64,000 nt of DNA from the NCBI GenBank assembly GCA_946122785.1, contig CAMGYJ010000006.1:36104066-36168065 (forward strand). Direction: 5' to 3'. Below the pieces are notes generated by a model that was not told the DNA's origin, did not search any database, and worked only from the letters and a program-made list of their open reading frames with translations. Both the position numbers and the translations under genes were made by a program. Numbering within the stretch: position 1 is the first letter of the stretch; every line of letters starts with the position of its first letter. Origin of the DNA: Linum tenue. Taxonomy: Eukaryota; Streptophyta; Magnoliopsida; Malpighiales; Linaceae. Below are positions 25,242 to 34,345 of this stretch, in pieces.

Positions 25242-25316
25242 AAAAGGTAAAAGGAAGGGAGCAGACGAGAAGAAAGCAAACGAAAAAACAAGGAGAGAAA
25301 GAATCGGGGCGAAGGA

Positions 25317-27137
25317 TCAGTCAGCCAAGGTAGTGTTGGAGTCGGTGGGCTGCTGACCGACGATCAGCTCCCGATTCTCCGCGGCTTCCCGCTCCACTGT
25401 CCGCTCTTCCATAAGATCATCACTGCCATCAGTCCCTTGTTTATTTGCGAGCGCGGCTAAGCTGGGATTGCTGGCGAAGAACGCCTCAATAGCTTGAACG
25501 GTGATCGGGAAAGCTGCATTTTTGACATTACGGTTTAGTTCCTTTTTTAGCTCCCTTTTGGCATTTGTTGGAACTGTCACCGCCTTCTTGTTCGACTTGA
25601 GGCTGAGACCTTTTGTCTTACCATGCGGCGGCGAATTTTCCTTCAATTTTTTCTTGTAGTGCTGTCTGATCGACGATGGGGCTTTATTTGGGTCCACATT
25701 TTCCTTCGCCAGGAGTTGAAGGGAGGGGACAGCAACAACTTGAATTTTAGTGTTATTGGGGCCCAAAATTTGGGTTATCGGCCCAGATGGTACCGAAGCA
25801 GAAACCTCGGTATTCTTGGTGGCGTTGGGCTTAACCATGGGCTTGAGTATGTCTCGGCCATCTTTGGATGAAGATGCCTCGCTTGGTCCAATTGGGCGCC
25901 AGACTTTATTGACGGAATTTTTGTGGGAGGTTTTCAGAGAATCCGTCTCCTTGATCGCCTTCCCCTTTTGGTTTGTCGAGGGACCCTGCCGCTGCTCTGT
26001 CATGGCTGTTTCCTTTCCATTTCCATCCCTCAAGCTAGTGACCGTTTGATTTTGCGAGTTTCCCTTACTGGTGGTTTTGCTTGATTGACGCCCCGCCTCC
26101 ATTTGGCCGTTATGACGATTTTTCTGATTTTGCTCGCCAGAAGGGGTAACTTTCCCGGATTGCTTCCGTGATTTCCTCGTTACTTGCATCCAGGGGCCAT
26201 ATCCCGGTGGTGGCTCCGGCGTCGAATCGTCCGCCGCCGTTCTCCGATCGCTGGTTTGGGCCACCACAATTTCCATGTCCGAATGTGGTTTCCGGGATGG
26301 GCATGAATCATCCGAGTGCCCCACACACCCACATTCAAAGCAAATTAGGGGAAGATTTTCATACTGTACCGCTTGCCAAAAACCGTCGAGGTGGATGCGA
26401 GACGGCACCGGCTTGGACATGTCCAGTTCCACAGCTATCCGAGCAAATTTCCCCCTTTGGCGATGTTCGGTGTGGTAGTCTAATTTCACCGTCCGACCGA
26501 TCAGATTGCCTATAGCAAACAGGACTTCTCTGTTATAGAAGTGGACAGGCAGTTCGGGGAGTTGAATCCAGGCAACAACTGAACGGTAGGGCTTCTGTCC
26601 AGTGCGGAAAGACGGCGACCATTGATGTACCACTAGGTAGTGGTCCAGAATAACCCAAGGCCCTCCGGTTAAAGCTGTCAGGTAGTCTTGCTCATTTGAG
26701 AAAGTCACTAAGAAGGTGTCGTTGTTGAGATCCATGATGTCTAGGTGACCTGTTGGTCTCCACATCCATTTGATCCGGTTGCACAGGTAGGCGTAGGAGA
26801 TGGAGCGGCCCAGCAGCCTGATAACCAGCGTCTTCTTCCATGGGATGCATAATTTTTCTCTAAGCTGGTCCGAGATTCGCAGGGATGGCTCACCCCCAAA
26901 AGATCCGGGAATGAGATCATGTTCCCCCACGAAGGTCCACTGGCTCGCTATCTCCACCGGCCCCTGATCTTTGCCTATGAGTGCCGATTTGAAATTCAGT
27001 GGCGTCGCTGTAGTGTTAACCGCTTGCTCTGCAATGCTTTCAGAAGGAGGTGGAGAAGAGAGCAGGTCCGGCGGCCGTCCCGTCATGGACATGTCCGGCA
27101 CCGGAGCAAGGAGGACAGAGGGCGAGGTCGAGAGCAT
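25317..27137 (-). CDS. LINE 1 ORF1: DUF4283 / zinc-knuckle RNA-binding protein
   Basis: An uninterrupted 606-codon frame. ORF1 proteins of plant L1 elements bind the element RNA in the ribonucleoprotein particle. Residues 65-260 have the DUF4283 pattern (WTFVGEHDLIPG, then GGPWVILDHYLVVHQW, then VVAWIQLPELP). A CCHC knuckle of CX2CX4HX4C form (CFECGCVGHSDDSC) follows at about 268-281. The C-terminal half is low-complexity, rich in K, S, N and P, and probably disordered. ORF1 is open while ORF2 is broken. The start is the first ATG after the short leader. Intactness does not show that it is expressed. Confidence 0.88.
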   Translation of the reverse strand: MLSTSPSVLLAPVPDMSMTGRPPDLLSSPPPSESIAEQAVNTTATPLNFKSALIGKDQGPVEIASQWTFVGEHDLIPGSFGGEPSLRISDQLREKLCIPWKKTLVIRLLGRSISYAYLCNRIKWMWRPTGHLDIMDLNNDTFLVTFSNEQDYLTALTGGPWVILDHYLVVHQWSPSFRTGQKPYRSVVAWIQLPELPVHFYNREVLFAIGNLIGRTVKLDYHTEHRQRGKFARIAVELDMSKPVPSRIHLDGFWQAVQYENLPLICFECGCVGHSDDSCPSRKPHSDMEIVVAQTSDRRTAADDSTPEPPPGYGPWMQVTRKSRKQSGKVTPSGEQNQKNRHNGQMEAGRQSSKTTSKGNSQNQTVTSLRDGNGKETAMTEQRQGPSTNQKGKAIKETDSLKTSHKNSVNKVWRPIGPSEASSSKDGRDILKPMVKPNATKNTEVSASVPSGPITQILGPNNTKIQVVAVPSLQLLAKENVDPNKAPSSIRQHYKKKLKENSPPHGKTKGLSLKSNKKAVTVPTNAKRELKKELNRNVKNAAFPITVQAIEAFFASNPSLAALANKQGTDGSDDLMEERTVEREAAENRELIVGQQPTDSNTTLAD

Positions 27138-27311
27138 TTTTCCTCCTCAATTAATCACTTGATTAGTTAGGCGACATGAAGTCATTGATTTTTTTTTTTA
27201 TTCTTATGTTGAACCGTTCATTAAAAGCTTCTTGATTAATAAGCATTGTTGTCATGGTACTTCTAATTTGCATGTAGGTTACTTAACAAATCATCTTCTC
27301 ATTTTTTGTAG

Positions 27312-28205
27312 AGGGAAAAAAATGGCGTGGAGCCAACTTTGGAGCAAATATTTGAGAGGTCAAGGGAAAATAATAAAAGATCCAAAGGCTATTAAAAAAC
27401 TTGTAAGTTGATTTGTTTTGTTTTGATTAGACTTTTAATTTCAAAGTATAAAAAACATACTAAGTGAGTGTCATCTTTTGGAGGAAATCAAGAAAGCATC
27501 AGAGGCTGCCCCAGACTCTAAGGCTGCGTTTGGATACAAGGATTTGGATTTGGTATTTGTGATTTGGATTTTCAAATACCAAATCATGTGTTTGGATATT
27601 AATTACATTTGGTATTTGGATTTGTGTAAAATTCATGGGGTGATTTCCAAATACATGTCTAGTGTATTTTTTGTCAACTTCAAATACATTTCAACAACTA
27701 GTGATTTGAAATACCTCCTAACAAAAGAATGGACCTATTTGTAAAATATGAAAAGTTTAGGTACTATAGTGTGAGGCAAAACATATAAAGGTACCAAAAT
27801 GTAATTTTACCATCAAAATTTTAGGACCTTTTTGTACAATTTTAAAAGTTTAGGTACTAAATTGTAAGAAAAAATAATTTTGGGTACCAAACTGTAATTT
27901 ACCAAAATTTGTAGTAAGTGACCAGAAAATTAAAAATTGAAAATGAAAATCATAAATACAAAAATACAAACAAATTACAAATTACAAATGAGTATCCAAA
28001 CAATGAATTTGAATTACATGTATTTCAAATACTAATACTTCAAATACTTCCATTTCAAATGCTAGTATTTCAAATACCTTACATTTAAAATACACTTATC
28101 CAAACGCACCCTAATAAGTATGACTTGGTTGTCAAGTGTTTTGGAGACCAGAATCATGGCCATTGATTTGCCTTGGAGGTGGTGTTAAGCCTAAGGACTC
28201 TTGAA
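27312..28205 (+). pseudogene. Plant CACTA-type transposase remnant (Transposase_24-like)
   Basis: Three exon-like pieces: 27312-27402 (after ...TTTTTTGTAG, before GTAAGTTG), reading REKNGVEPTLEQIFERSREN; about 27476-27521, reading EEIKKASEAAPDS; and 28112-28205, reading KYDLVVKCFGDQNHGH, then LGGGVKPKDS in another frame. This order (G-EPT-E-F, then E-E, then G-NHG and LGGGVKPK) is that of the C-terminal part of plant Transposase_24 proteins of En/Spm elements. It has a stop in the first piece, a frame shift in the last, and a MITE splitting piece two from three. Assignment rests on motif recall only. Confidence 0.6.
27522..28111. mobile_element. Tourist/Harbinger-like MITE
   Basis: Inverted ends GGCTGCGTTTGGATA and TATCCAAACGCACCC (two mismatches), flanked by the 3-bp duplication TAA (27519-27521 and 28112-28114). 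A 3-bp TWA duplication is typical of the PIF/Harbinger superfamily. The interior is made of CAAATACCAAAT and GGTACCAAA words in both orientations. It lies inside a coding exon of the transposase remnant; the codons on each side (GAC TCT AAG) join without loss once it is removed. Confidence 0.78.
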
Positions 28206-29256
28206 GACAAATAAATCAAATGATGAGGAGTTGGCTGCCAAATGACGTCAGAAAAGGCTGCTATTCAAATCGAGTATTGAAGCATATATTGAATCCCCAA
28301 ATTGGCTCCCCTGATTCCCCCAATTCGAATTCAATCAATCAAAAGTTCAAAACAGCATGAATTGTGATTCCAAATGTGAGAAGAATCCCCACAGATAATC
28401 AAGGCCAAGTTCAAATGGAACAAGGCCAAATTCCGTCAAAACTGCAAACCCCTGATTTATACGATTTCAAACCCTAAAACACCTTGAATCCGAAATTTCA
28501 GTCCTGAATCACAATTGATACACGAAATAGATACTATACCATGGCCACCAATCCACCTCTAGCTTTACCGACCACCTAGACTCAGCCCTCCGCCGCCGCA
28601 AACGAACCAAGCCTCCTGCGATGGCGAGAACATCAATGAGGCGAGAATGGGAGAGAGGCAAGAGGAGAAGTGGAGGAGTTGGGGGAGGTAAGGTTTCTTG
28701 CCTAGCAGCGTTAATGTGCAGCGAAGCGAATGCGGAGTAGAGGACGACAAGACAACGAGTTTCAAAGTGGAGGTGTTGGGGGAGGTTTGGAGTTTGGGCA
28801 AGGAAGCGGAGGGAGGAGGAAAAACAAGGGGAATTGATTCTTTTGTTCCGTTAATATAACCGGGTTATCCTCTAATGCGCTTGCGGGCTAATTTTTTTAG
28901 AAAAGAGGCGGGCTAAGTTGATGCAAACCAAATTTTGGAGCCAATTCTACTAAAAACTAAAATTTTGGAGCCAAAGTTCAATTTTGGGACTCAAGTAAAT
29001 TTGAAACAAATGAAAATTCTCCCTTCCATAATTTGAAGAATAATTGTTAAAAAACTGTTAAACTATTCACGGGAACTACGGTGACCAAGTATCAATCACG
29101 GGAAATAAAGAGTAAAAAATTAATAAATTGTTCCGTGATTTGAGACATACAACTAACTACAGTAATTTTTCCCGTGTCTATCAGTGTACTTCTTAATACG
29201 GAAAATATTCCATTGAATAAGATACCGTGACAAAAAAAACCTGTTTTCCTGTAGTG
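28206..29256 (+). mobile_element. 3' end region of a CACTA (En/Spm-like) element
   Basis: The block ends TTTTCCTGTAGTG at 29256, the reverse of the CACTACA(A/G)GAAAA terminus of plant CACTA elements. Subterminal copies of TCACGGGAA and TTCCCGTG lie in the last 200 bp (29065-29190), as expected for transposase binding sites. The transposase remnant lies just upstream. The 5' CACTA end was not found, so the element is incomplete or its 5' half is too diverged. Confidence 0.68.
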
Positions 29257-29735
29257 ATTAAGAACCATGGTGAATACTGACTTTGACCCACCGGCCTTGT
29301 TCCCGTGGAGATTACCTTCGTAATTGTAAACGGTAGTGTACGGTGGTTAAAGAGTACAAACGGTGGGGAAAAGTTCTTGCATATATGGAATCACAACGTT
29401 GCCAAATGTTTGGTCACTATACAATACATTCACTAAATATTACAATTAATTCAAACTGAAGATTATTTCAAGGTTATGTTAACCTGTGAAACACCAATCT
29501 AATAACAACAATGAGTTCTTTTCATGAGAATAGTAACATTGATTAGTGATATAATTGCTAGTATCGTACAAGTTACATTGCACAATTAAGGTGCCATCCA
29601 TAGAATTCTAATTTTAATAGTCCTACCATTAGTTATATATTATCATCCTACCACTCTGACTATTTCTAGTCTAAGGAAGTTCACATTTAACAATGCTTGA
29701 GTTGATTCACATTGAACTCAAGCGTTTAGAGGTTA
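29257..29735. other. Unassigned DNA
   Basis: AT-rich, with no coding sequence or clear terminal repeats. The first 100 bp has CCATGGTGAATACTGAC and GTACGGTGGTTAAAG words like those at 36125-36240. A second, older CACTA-type subterminal region is therefore possible. Confidence 0.35.
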
Positions 29736-30190
29736 AGTGGTATTGAGACGATAGGGCCGAGAGGTTACGATTGTGCACATCTTTTGCACCAAAAAGGTCC
29801 CGACCCCACTGGTCTTGAGAGTGAGTGATCCGTTCTTGTTTTACTTACCATTTCATACCCCGGTGAGGACCTTCGTTGCCTTTCCATTTGTTCCTCGGAC
29901 TTGAATTCCATGCATGGTTGGTTGTGGTCGATAAGTGGTTTTGTTGGACCTTGCATTTATCCATGAATAAGTTGAGAACTTTTCGTTAGCCTGTTTTGGT
30001 TGCTTTGAATGTCGTTTGTGGTAGATGTCGGTATTTTTTGCAATGGTTCATGTGTTGATTGTCAATAAACATCGAGAATTCCTGCTTCGTGCCCTTTGAG
30101 TTGTCCCCAAGGTATTGGTGTAGGTTGAAATATTCTCGTGTGCATGAAATGGTTTGCTTGGGGACAAGCAGACGTCTAAGTGTGGGGGAG
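29736..30190 (+). mobile_element. Athila-like internal 3' region and polypurine tract
   Basis: This non-coding block ends GCTTGGGGACAAGCAGACG and then AAGTGTGGGGGAG (30178-30190), right against the LTR start at 30191. The GGGGACAAGC phrase followed by a G-rich tract is typical of the 3' internal end of Athila-type elements. It shows that the LTR at 30191 is, on its left side, a 3' LTR. Confidence 0.7.
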
Positions 30191-31755
30191 TGATTCGGGC
30201 CTAATTGCACATGTTTTGCCCCCGTTTTACTTAGATGTTTGTGCCAAATTCGCTCCTTAAAGGTTGGTTTTACGCTAGGTTCTTCGTGTTTGAGTGTGTT
30301 TCAAGATTTAACAGGTGAAACTAGCCTCGGAGTCGAAAGATTGGCGAAAAGGATCGAAAACCGGGAGAAGAGGTGAAAAAGAGCCAGTTCACGGCTAACT
30401 AAAGGAGTTCACGGTCATGCAAGACTGTGAAGAAGGGGAGTTGACCGTGAATCATGAGGCGTCTAGAGCCAATGTGAAGGTTACTGACGCAAGGTGAGTT
30501 CACGATCACTAAGACCGTGAACACAGGCAGTTGACCATGAACAGACGTGAGCGATGCGGAGTGTTTTGGCGCACGCCTTGAGTTTACAGACGTGTTTGAT
30601 GGTTCATGGCCGTGAACTCAACTCTTCTCGGGTTTAAAAGATGAGGTGAAATGAGGAGAGAAGGGAGAGCCCACTTTGGTGTGAAACACCTTCATCGGCA
30701 TTCTAGTGAGAGAAACATAACCAAAGGGAAAAAGAAAGTTAGGGTTTGGCTTCAAGGCAGATTTTGGGAAGATTTCCCCCAAGGAAGCTCAACTCAAGGG
30801 TCAAGAAGAGAGGGAGCATCCTCAAAGATGGTTTCCACCTTTTTCCCTTTTGTCCTTCCCACTTCTAGCATGGAGTAGACCTCCTTTCACTTGGGTGTAG
30901 TGAAACCCTAACTCTACCATGTAGTCTTCTTATATGTGCTTGGATGATTGTCATTGGGTATTGTTCAATTCAATGATTGAGGCATTATTCACCATGATTG
31001 TGCATGCTTGTGCTTAGCAACTTAGGGGTTGTGCATCTTTTGTGCTTAGCATCCTTAGGTTTGTGCATTTAGGTGCTTAGCAACCTAGGGATTATGCATA
31101 AGTGCACTTAGCACCCCTAAGTTTGTGAATTTAGGTGCTAGTAATCTAATTTGCCACCTTAGCCTAGTTTAGAGAGGAAAATCCCCCTTTTAAGGGAGAC
31201 TTAATCGATTTGGTTTTCCTTCCGCTTTCTAAGCCACCTAAACTAGGCTGAGTTAGGGCAACCCTCAATATTGAGTTAAACAAGTCGATTAATCGCGATT
31301 AAACCGTCCGACCTTAGAGTTGAGTGAGGGAGTAAGTCAATTACCGATTGTCTAAACCGAAAGGGTCGAGTGACACGGCCTTTCATCCTCACCTCGGTTT
31401 AGAAATTGAGACTTTGGTCTCCGGCCACATATGCATTCCTCTACGGTTCACGATTAACCTTCCCAAGACAATCGTTCCAATCCACATAGCATGGTAGCGG
31501 TTAGGGGGAAGCGACACCCGAGTGACTTTCCCGCAAAAGAGTTTCAAACCCAATTTCCTTTGTTTTCTTTTATTTCAATTAGCAAACCTTTTAAACCAAA
31601 GTTTAGTTGCTAGATAATGATTTCAACAACGGAAGTAGGGATAGACGGACCGGCCCGGTCGATATCGAAATACTTGCCCTATACTGCACCCGATTAGAGT
31701 TTAAAAACCTGGGCTCTAATTGGGGTTTTATTGTGGTGTAGTTTCGTGTGAGTCA
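30191..31755 (+). mobile_element. Athila-like LTR flanked by both tract and primer site
   Basis: It starts TGATTCGGGC and ends GTGAGTCA, 1565 bp. Several GTTCACGGTC/GACCGTGAAC palindromes lie in 30380-30620, then a transcribed-looking leader. Repeated GCTTAGCAACCTAGG and GTGCATTTAGG units lie at 31010-31140. A polypurine tract precedes it and a primer-binding site follows it. It therefore acts both as 3' LTR of a left element and 5' LTR of a right one. Confidence 0.85.
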
Positions 31756-31761
31756 AGTTTC

Positions 31762-31778
31762 GGCGCCGTTGCCGGGGA
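31762..31778 (+). promoter_or_regulatory. Primer-binding site, tRNA-Asp type
   Basis: GGCGCCGTTGCCGGGGA is complementary to the 3' end of plant tRNA-Asp (...TCCCCGGCAACGGCGCC plus A). It lies six bases after the LTR end. Athila-type gypsy elements use this primer. A decayed equivalent lies at 38382-38399 on the minus strand. Confidence 0.88.
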
Positions 31779-31896
31779 CAACAGTCTGTTATTCTGAAAA
31801 AGTTGTTGGTTGTTAATCTAGCTTTTAATTTCCAGTTTTGCAAGTGTGTGTGTTCTTTGCTTGTGCTAGACTTGGTGTTTTCCGATTGTGTGTAGG

Positions 31897-32972
31897 TAGG
31901 GCTGTCATTTCGGTTGCCGGTTAGCGGCTAACCGGCCGGTCTAACCGTTAACCGCCGGTTAGCGGCTAACCGGAAACCGAAAAAACAGAGGGTCGGTCGG
32001 TTGACGGAAGGGATCAGTGGTCAAGCGGTTAGCCGAGAAACCGAAGCCGGTTAACCGGCTAACCGACGATAACCGACCGAGACAAAACGACGTCGTTTTG
32101 TCTACTCTTAAATAGGCCAACTCCCCACCAGGCCCCAACCCTAGCACTGCGCCTTCGTTCTCCACTTCTCCCTCAACCACCGCCAAAAAAAAAAAACCAG
32201 AGAGACAGCAAGAAGAAAGAAGAAGAAAATACCCCGCAATCGGAGAAACAAAAACCATGTCCCCAACCAAACAGAAGCACCGGAGCTCCGCCTCCACCTC
32301 CCCCAGATCCACCATCGATGCCTCCACCGTACCCAATCCCAAACATGTGACTCAAATACACCTACCCGTCTTTCACCGTCGCCGCCGTCGACAGCCGATG
32401 AGAAGGCCCCTTGAAGCTACCCACCACTTTAGCCGTCTCCCAACCGTCGGAGCTCTCCACCAGCCTGGCCGACGGGCTCGAACCGGCCACCACGAGCTGG
32501 GTCGGGGACAGCAGCTCCATCCCGTCTCCGAACGCCAGCGAGCCTTCCACGTGGACCAATCCGACGCTGACGGCGTCTGGAAGCCGGATCTTGAACAGGT
32601 TGCCGGTGAAGGTGTGGATGACGAGCAGGTAGCCGTCGGGGTGGTAAACGATGCCGTTGAGGCCGACCAGGGATTTGTACCATTGTTTTGGGGCGAAGAG
32701 AGGGTGGGTGATTGTGGAGATGAAGAAGAAAGGAGAGAGAAGAGGTCTGAGGAAGGAAGGAGAGAGGAGGAGATAAGGTAGGAGTGGTGGAGATTTTTTT
32801 GTTTTATTTATTTATTTAATTTTTTTTTTGGAAAAGGTAATTTTTTCGGTTGGCCGGCTAACCGTGCCCTTTCTTCGGTCGGTGGTCGGCAGCTTAAAGG
32901 GGAGTCTCGGTTTAACCGATAACCGAGTTTTCGGTTTTCGGTTAAACCGAAACCGACCGGTTGCCACCCCTA
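31897..32972. mobile_element. hAT element carrying a captured gene fragment
   Basis: Ends TAGGGCTGTCATTTCGG and CCGGTTGCCACCCCTA are flanked by a perfect 8-bp duplication TGTGTAGG (31889-31896 and 32973-32980). Subterminal regions (about 200 bp left, 150 bp right) are dense in CGGTTAACCGG words, as in many hAT elements, and the left also has AACGACGTCGTTTT. Between them, about 32120-32780, lies unrelated GC-rich DNA that encodes part of a host enzyme on the minus strand. No hAT transposase is present, so it is non-autonomous. It sits between the Athila primer site and gag. Confidence 0.93.
32173..32735 (-). pseudogene. Captured C-terminal fragment of an SMP-30/NHL-type beta-propeller gene
   Basis: The minus strand from about 32725 down reads PLFAPKQWYKSLVGLNGIVY, then HPDGYLLVIHTFTGNLFKIR. 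It continues to VEGSLAFGDGMELLSPTQL and SSDGWETAKVV, ending ATVKDG before an in-frame TAG (near 32359-32361). It then runs on as VYLSHMFGIGYGG into low-complexity sequence. This is the pattern of the last blades of the plant calcium-dependent phosphotriesterase / SMP-30-like superfamily, as I remember it. Only the C-terminal third is present, without the parent start, and it has one stop near its natural end. GC content is far above the flanks. The 174-codon plus-strand frame over the same bases is its shadow. Confidence 0.72.
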
Positions 32973-32980
32973 TGTGTAGG

Positions 32981-34345
32981 TGGTGCATGACCTGGAGCAA
33001 CCCGACACCCTTGCTACCACTTGACGAGGACATAAACCAAACTCTCCGACTCCTAGCAAGGGAGAGAGAGCTAGCCGAGGCAAGGAGAAGGAGTGAAAGA
33101 GGGGGACAACAATTGAGTCCCGGTGTTAGTGGAGAAGGAGTTGAAGAAGCCGAAGTTGAACACGTCGTTGAAGAGGAAATGGCGAGGAACTAAAGACAAG
33201 ATGGAGGCGCTCAAGCCCGCCATATGAATGAGGCGGCGGGAGAAGAAGGAGCCCTGAGGACGATGGGGTACTATATGGCCCAAGGCCGGCGGACATTCAA
33301 TCGCCGATCCTACATCCTCTGGTGGCGGCAAAAAATTTCGAGATCAAGCCGGCTCTAGTGACCATGATACAAAGTAATGCTCTATTCCACAACCATGAAA
33401 GCGAGTCACCAAGAGAGCATGTGCAGAGATTCTTGGAGCTCGCGGGGAGCTTGAAAATTAATGGTGTGTCGGCCGAAGGTTTGCAACTAAGGCTTTTCCC
33501 ATACTCACTCTCGGGAAGGCACTTAGTTGGCTAAACAACCACCCACCTCGGTCTATCACCTCATGGGACGACCTCCTCAACAAGTTTATGGCTCGTTATT
33601 GCCCGCCTTCGAAGACGGCGGAGTGGAGGAAGAAGATTACATATTTCGAGCAAGAAGAGGACGAGACCTTGAGGGATGCTTGAGAGAGGTACTCCGATTA
33701 CTTTCTTCAGTGCCCTCACCACAGGTTTGAAGAACAGTTTCGGATTGAAACCTTCTATGGAGGCCTAATGCAAGAAGATAAGATCCTCATTGACTCCTTG
33801 TGTTAGGGGAAGTTGATGAATATGGCTCCTCCCCAAATAACTGAGATCCTAGAAGATATGGCCCTAAGGGGGTATGATTGGGGGTTGACTAGAAGTGGAA
33901 GAAGAAGCAATGATAGGGGAGTGAGAAGTGTGTGAGCGAGTGCTCCGTTTGAGGCAAAGTTGGATAAGATGCATGAGGTTATGCTAGAAGATAAAAGGCA
34001 AGGTAAACGGGCGGTAATGTCGTGCAACTGTGCTCGAGTACTGGCCACGAGATGGCGGAGTGCCAAGCAATGAAGGAGGCAACCACTCCGGAGGAGCAAG
34101 TCAACTTCGTGGCAAATGCTAGGGTCAACAACCCGTATAACAATACTTATAACCCCGATGGAGGAACCACCCCAACTTTGCTTGCGCATCACCGGCTAAT
34201 CTGAGGCCCCCGGGTTTCCATGGCCCCATGGGAAACTTTCAACCTCTACCAACCTTCATTCAACAAAGGCCCCAACTCCAAGGCTCAATTGGCTAATCCG
34301 AGGCCCCAACCTCAACTAATCTGAGTTAGTTTTCATTATAGTCCT
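32981..34345 (+). pseudogene. Athila-like gag, broken
   Basis: Starts near MTWSNPTPLLPLDEDINQTL (about 32989). It runs through the capsid-like domain (KPALVTMIQSNALFHNHESE near 33345; QRFLELAGSLKINGVS; ERYSDYFLQCPHH near 33690) to a MAECQAMKEATTPEEQVNF segment near 34050. Frames change several times and stops occur (for example near 33190, 33680 and 33805). It matches the minus-strand gag at 36.7-38.3 kb throughout. Homology fades near 34300 and no protease or RT follows. Confidence 0.85.

Larger units (their letters stand above)
20897..27186 (-). mobile_element. LINE 1: L1-type retrotransposon, nearly complete
   Basis: Minus-strand order is a short leader, ORF1 (DUF4283 plus zinc knuckle), ORF2 (endonuclease, RT, zf-RVT, RNase H), then a 3' tail. 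The tail ends in nine A (T run at 20893-20901 on plus). The plus strand has TTGA plus T-run at 20889-20901 and ATTGA plus T-run at 27185-27199, so an A-run followed by TCAA could be the target duplication; it is low-complexity, so this is tentative. The 5' leader is only about 50 bp, so slight 5' truncation is possible. Only three coding lesions are seen in ORF2. Confidence 0.85.

Noticed and set aside
24390..25250. Several plus-strand frames of 73-100 codons
   Set aside because: Antisense shadows of LINE 1 ORF2 endonuclease.
32257..32781. 174-codon plus-strand open frame inside the hAT element
   Set aside because: It is the shadow of the captured beta-propeller fragment on the minus strand; R/H-rich composition and no family signature.
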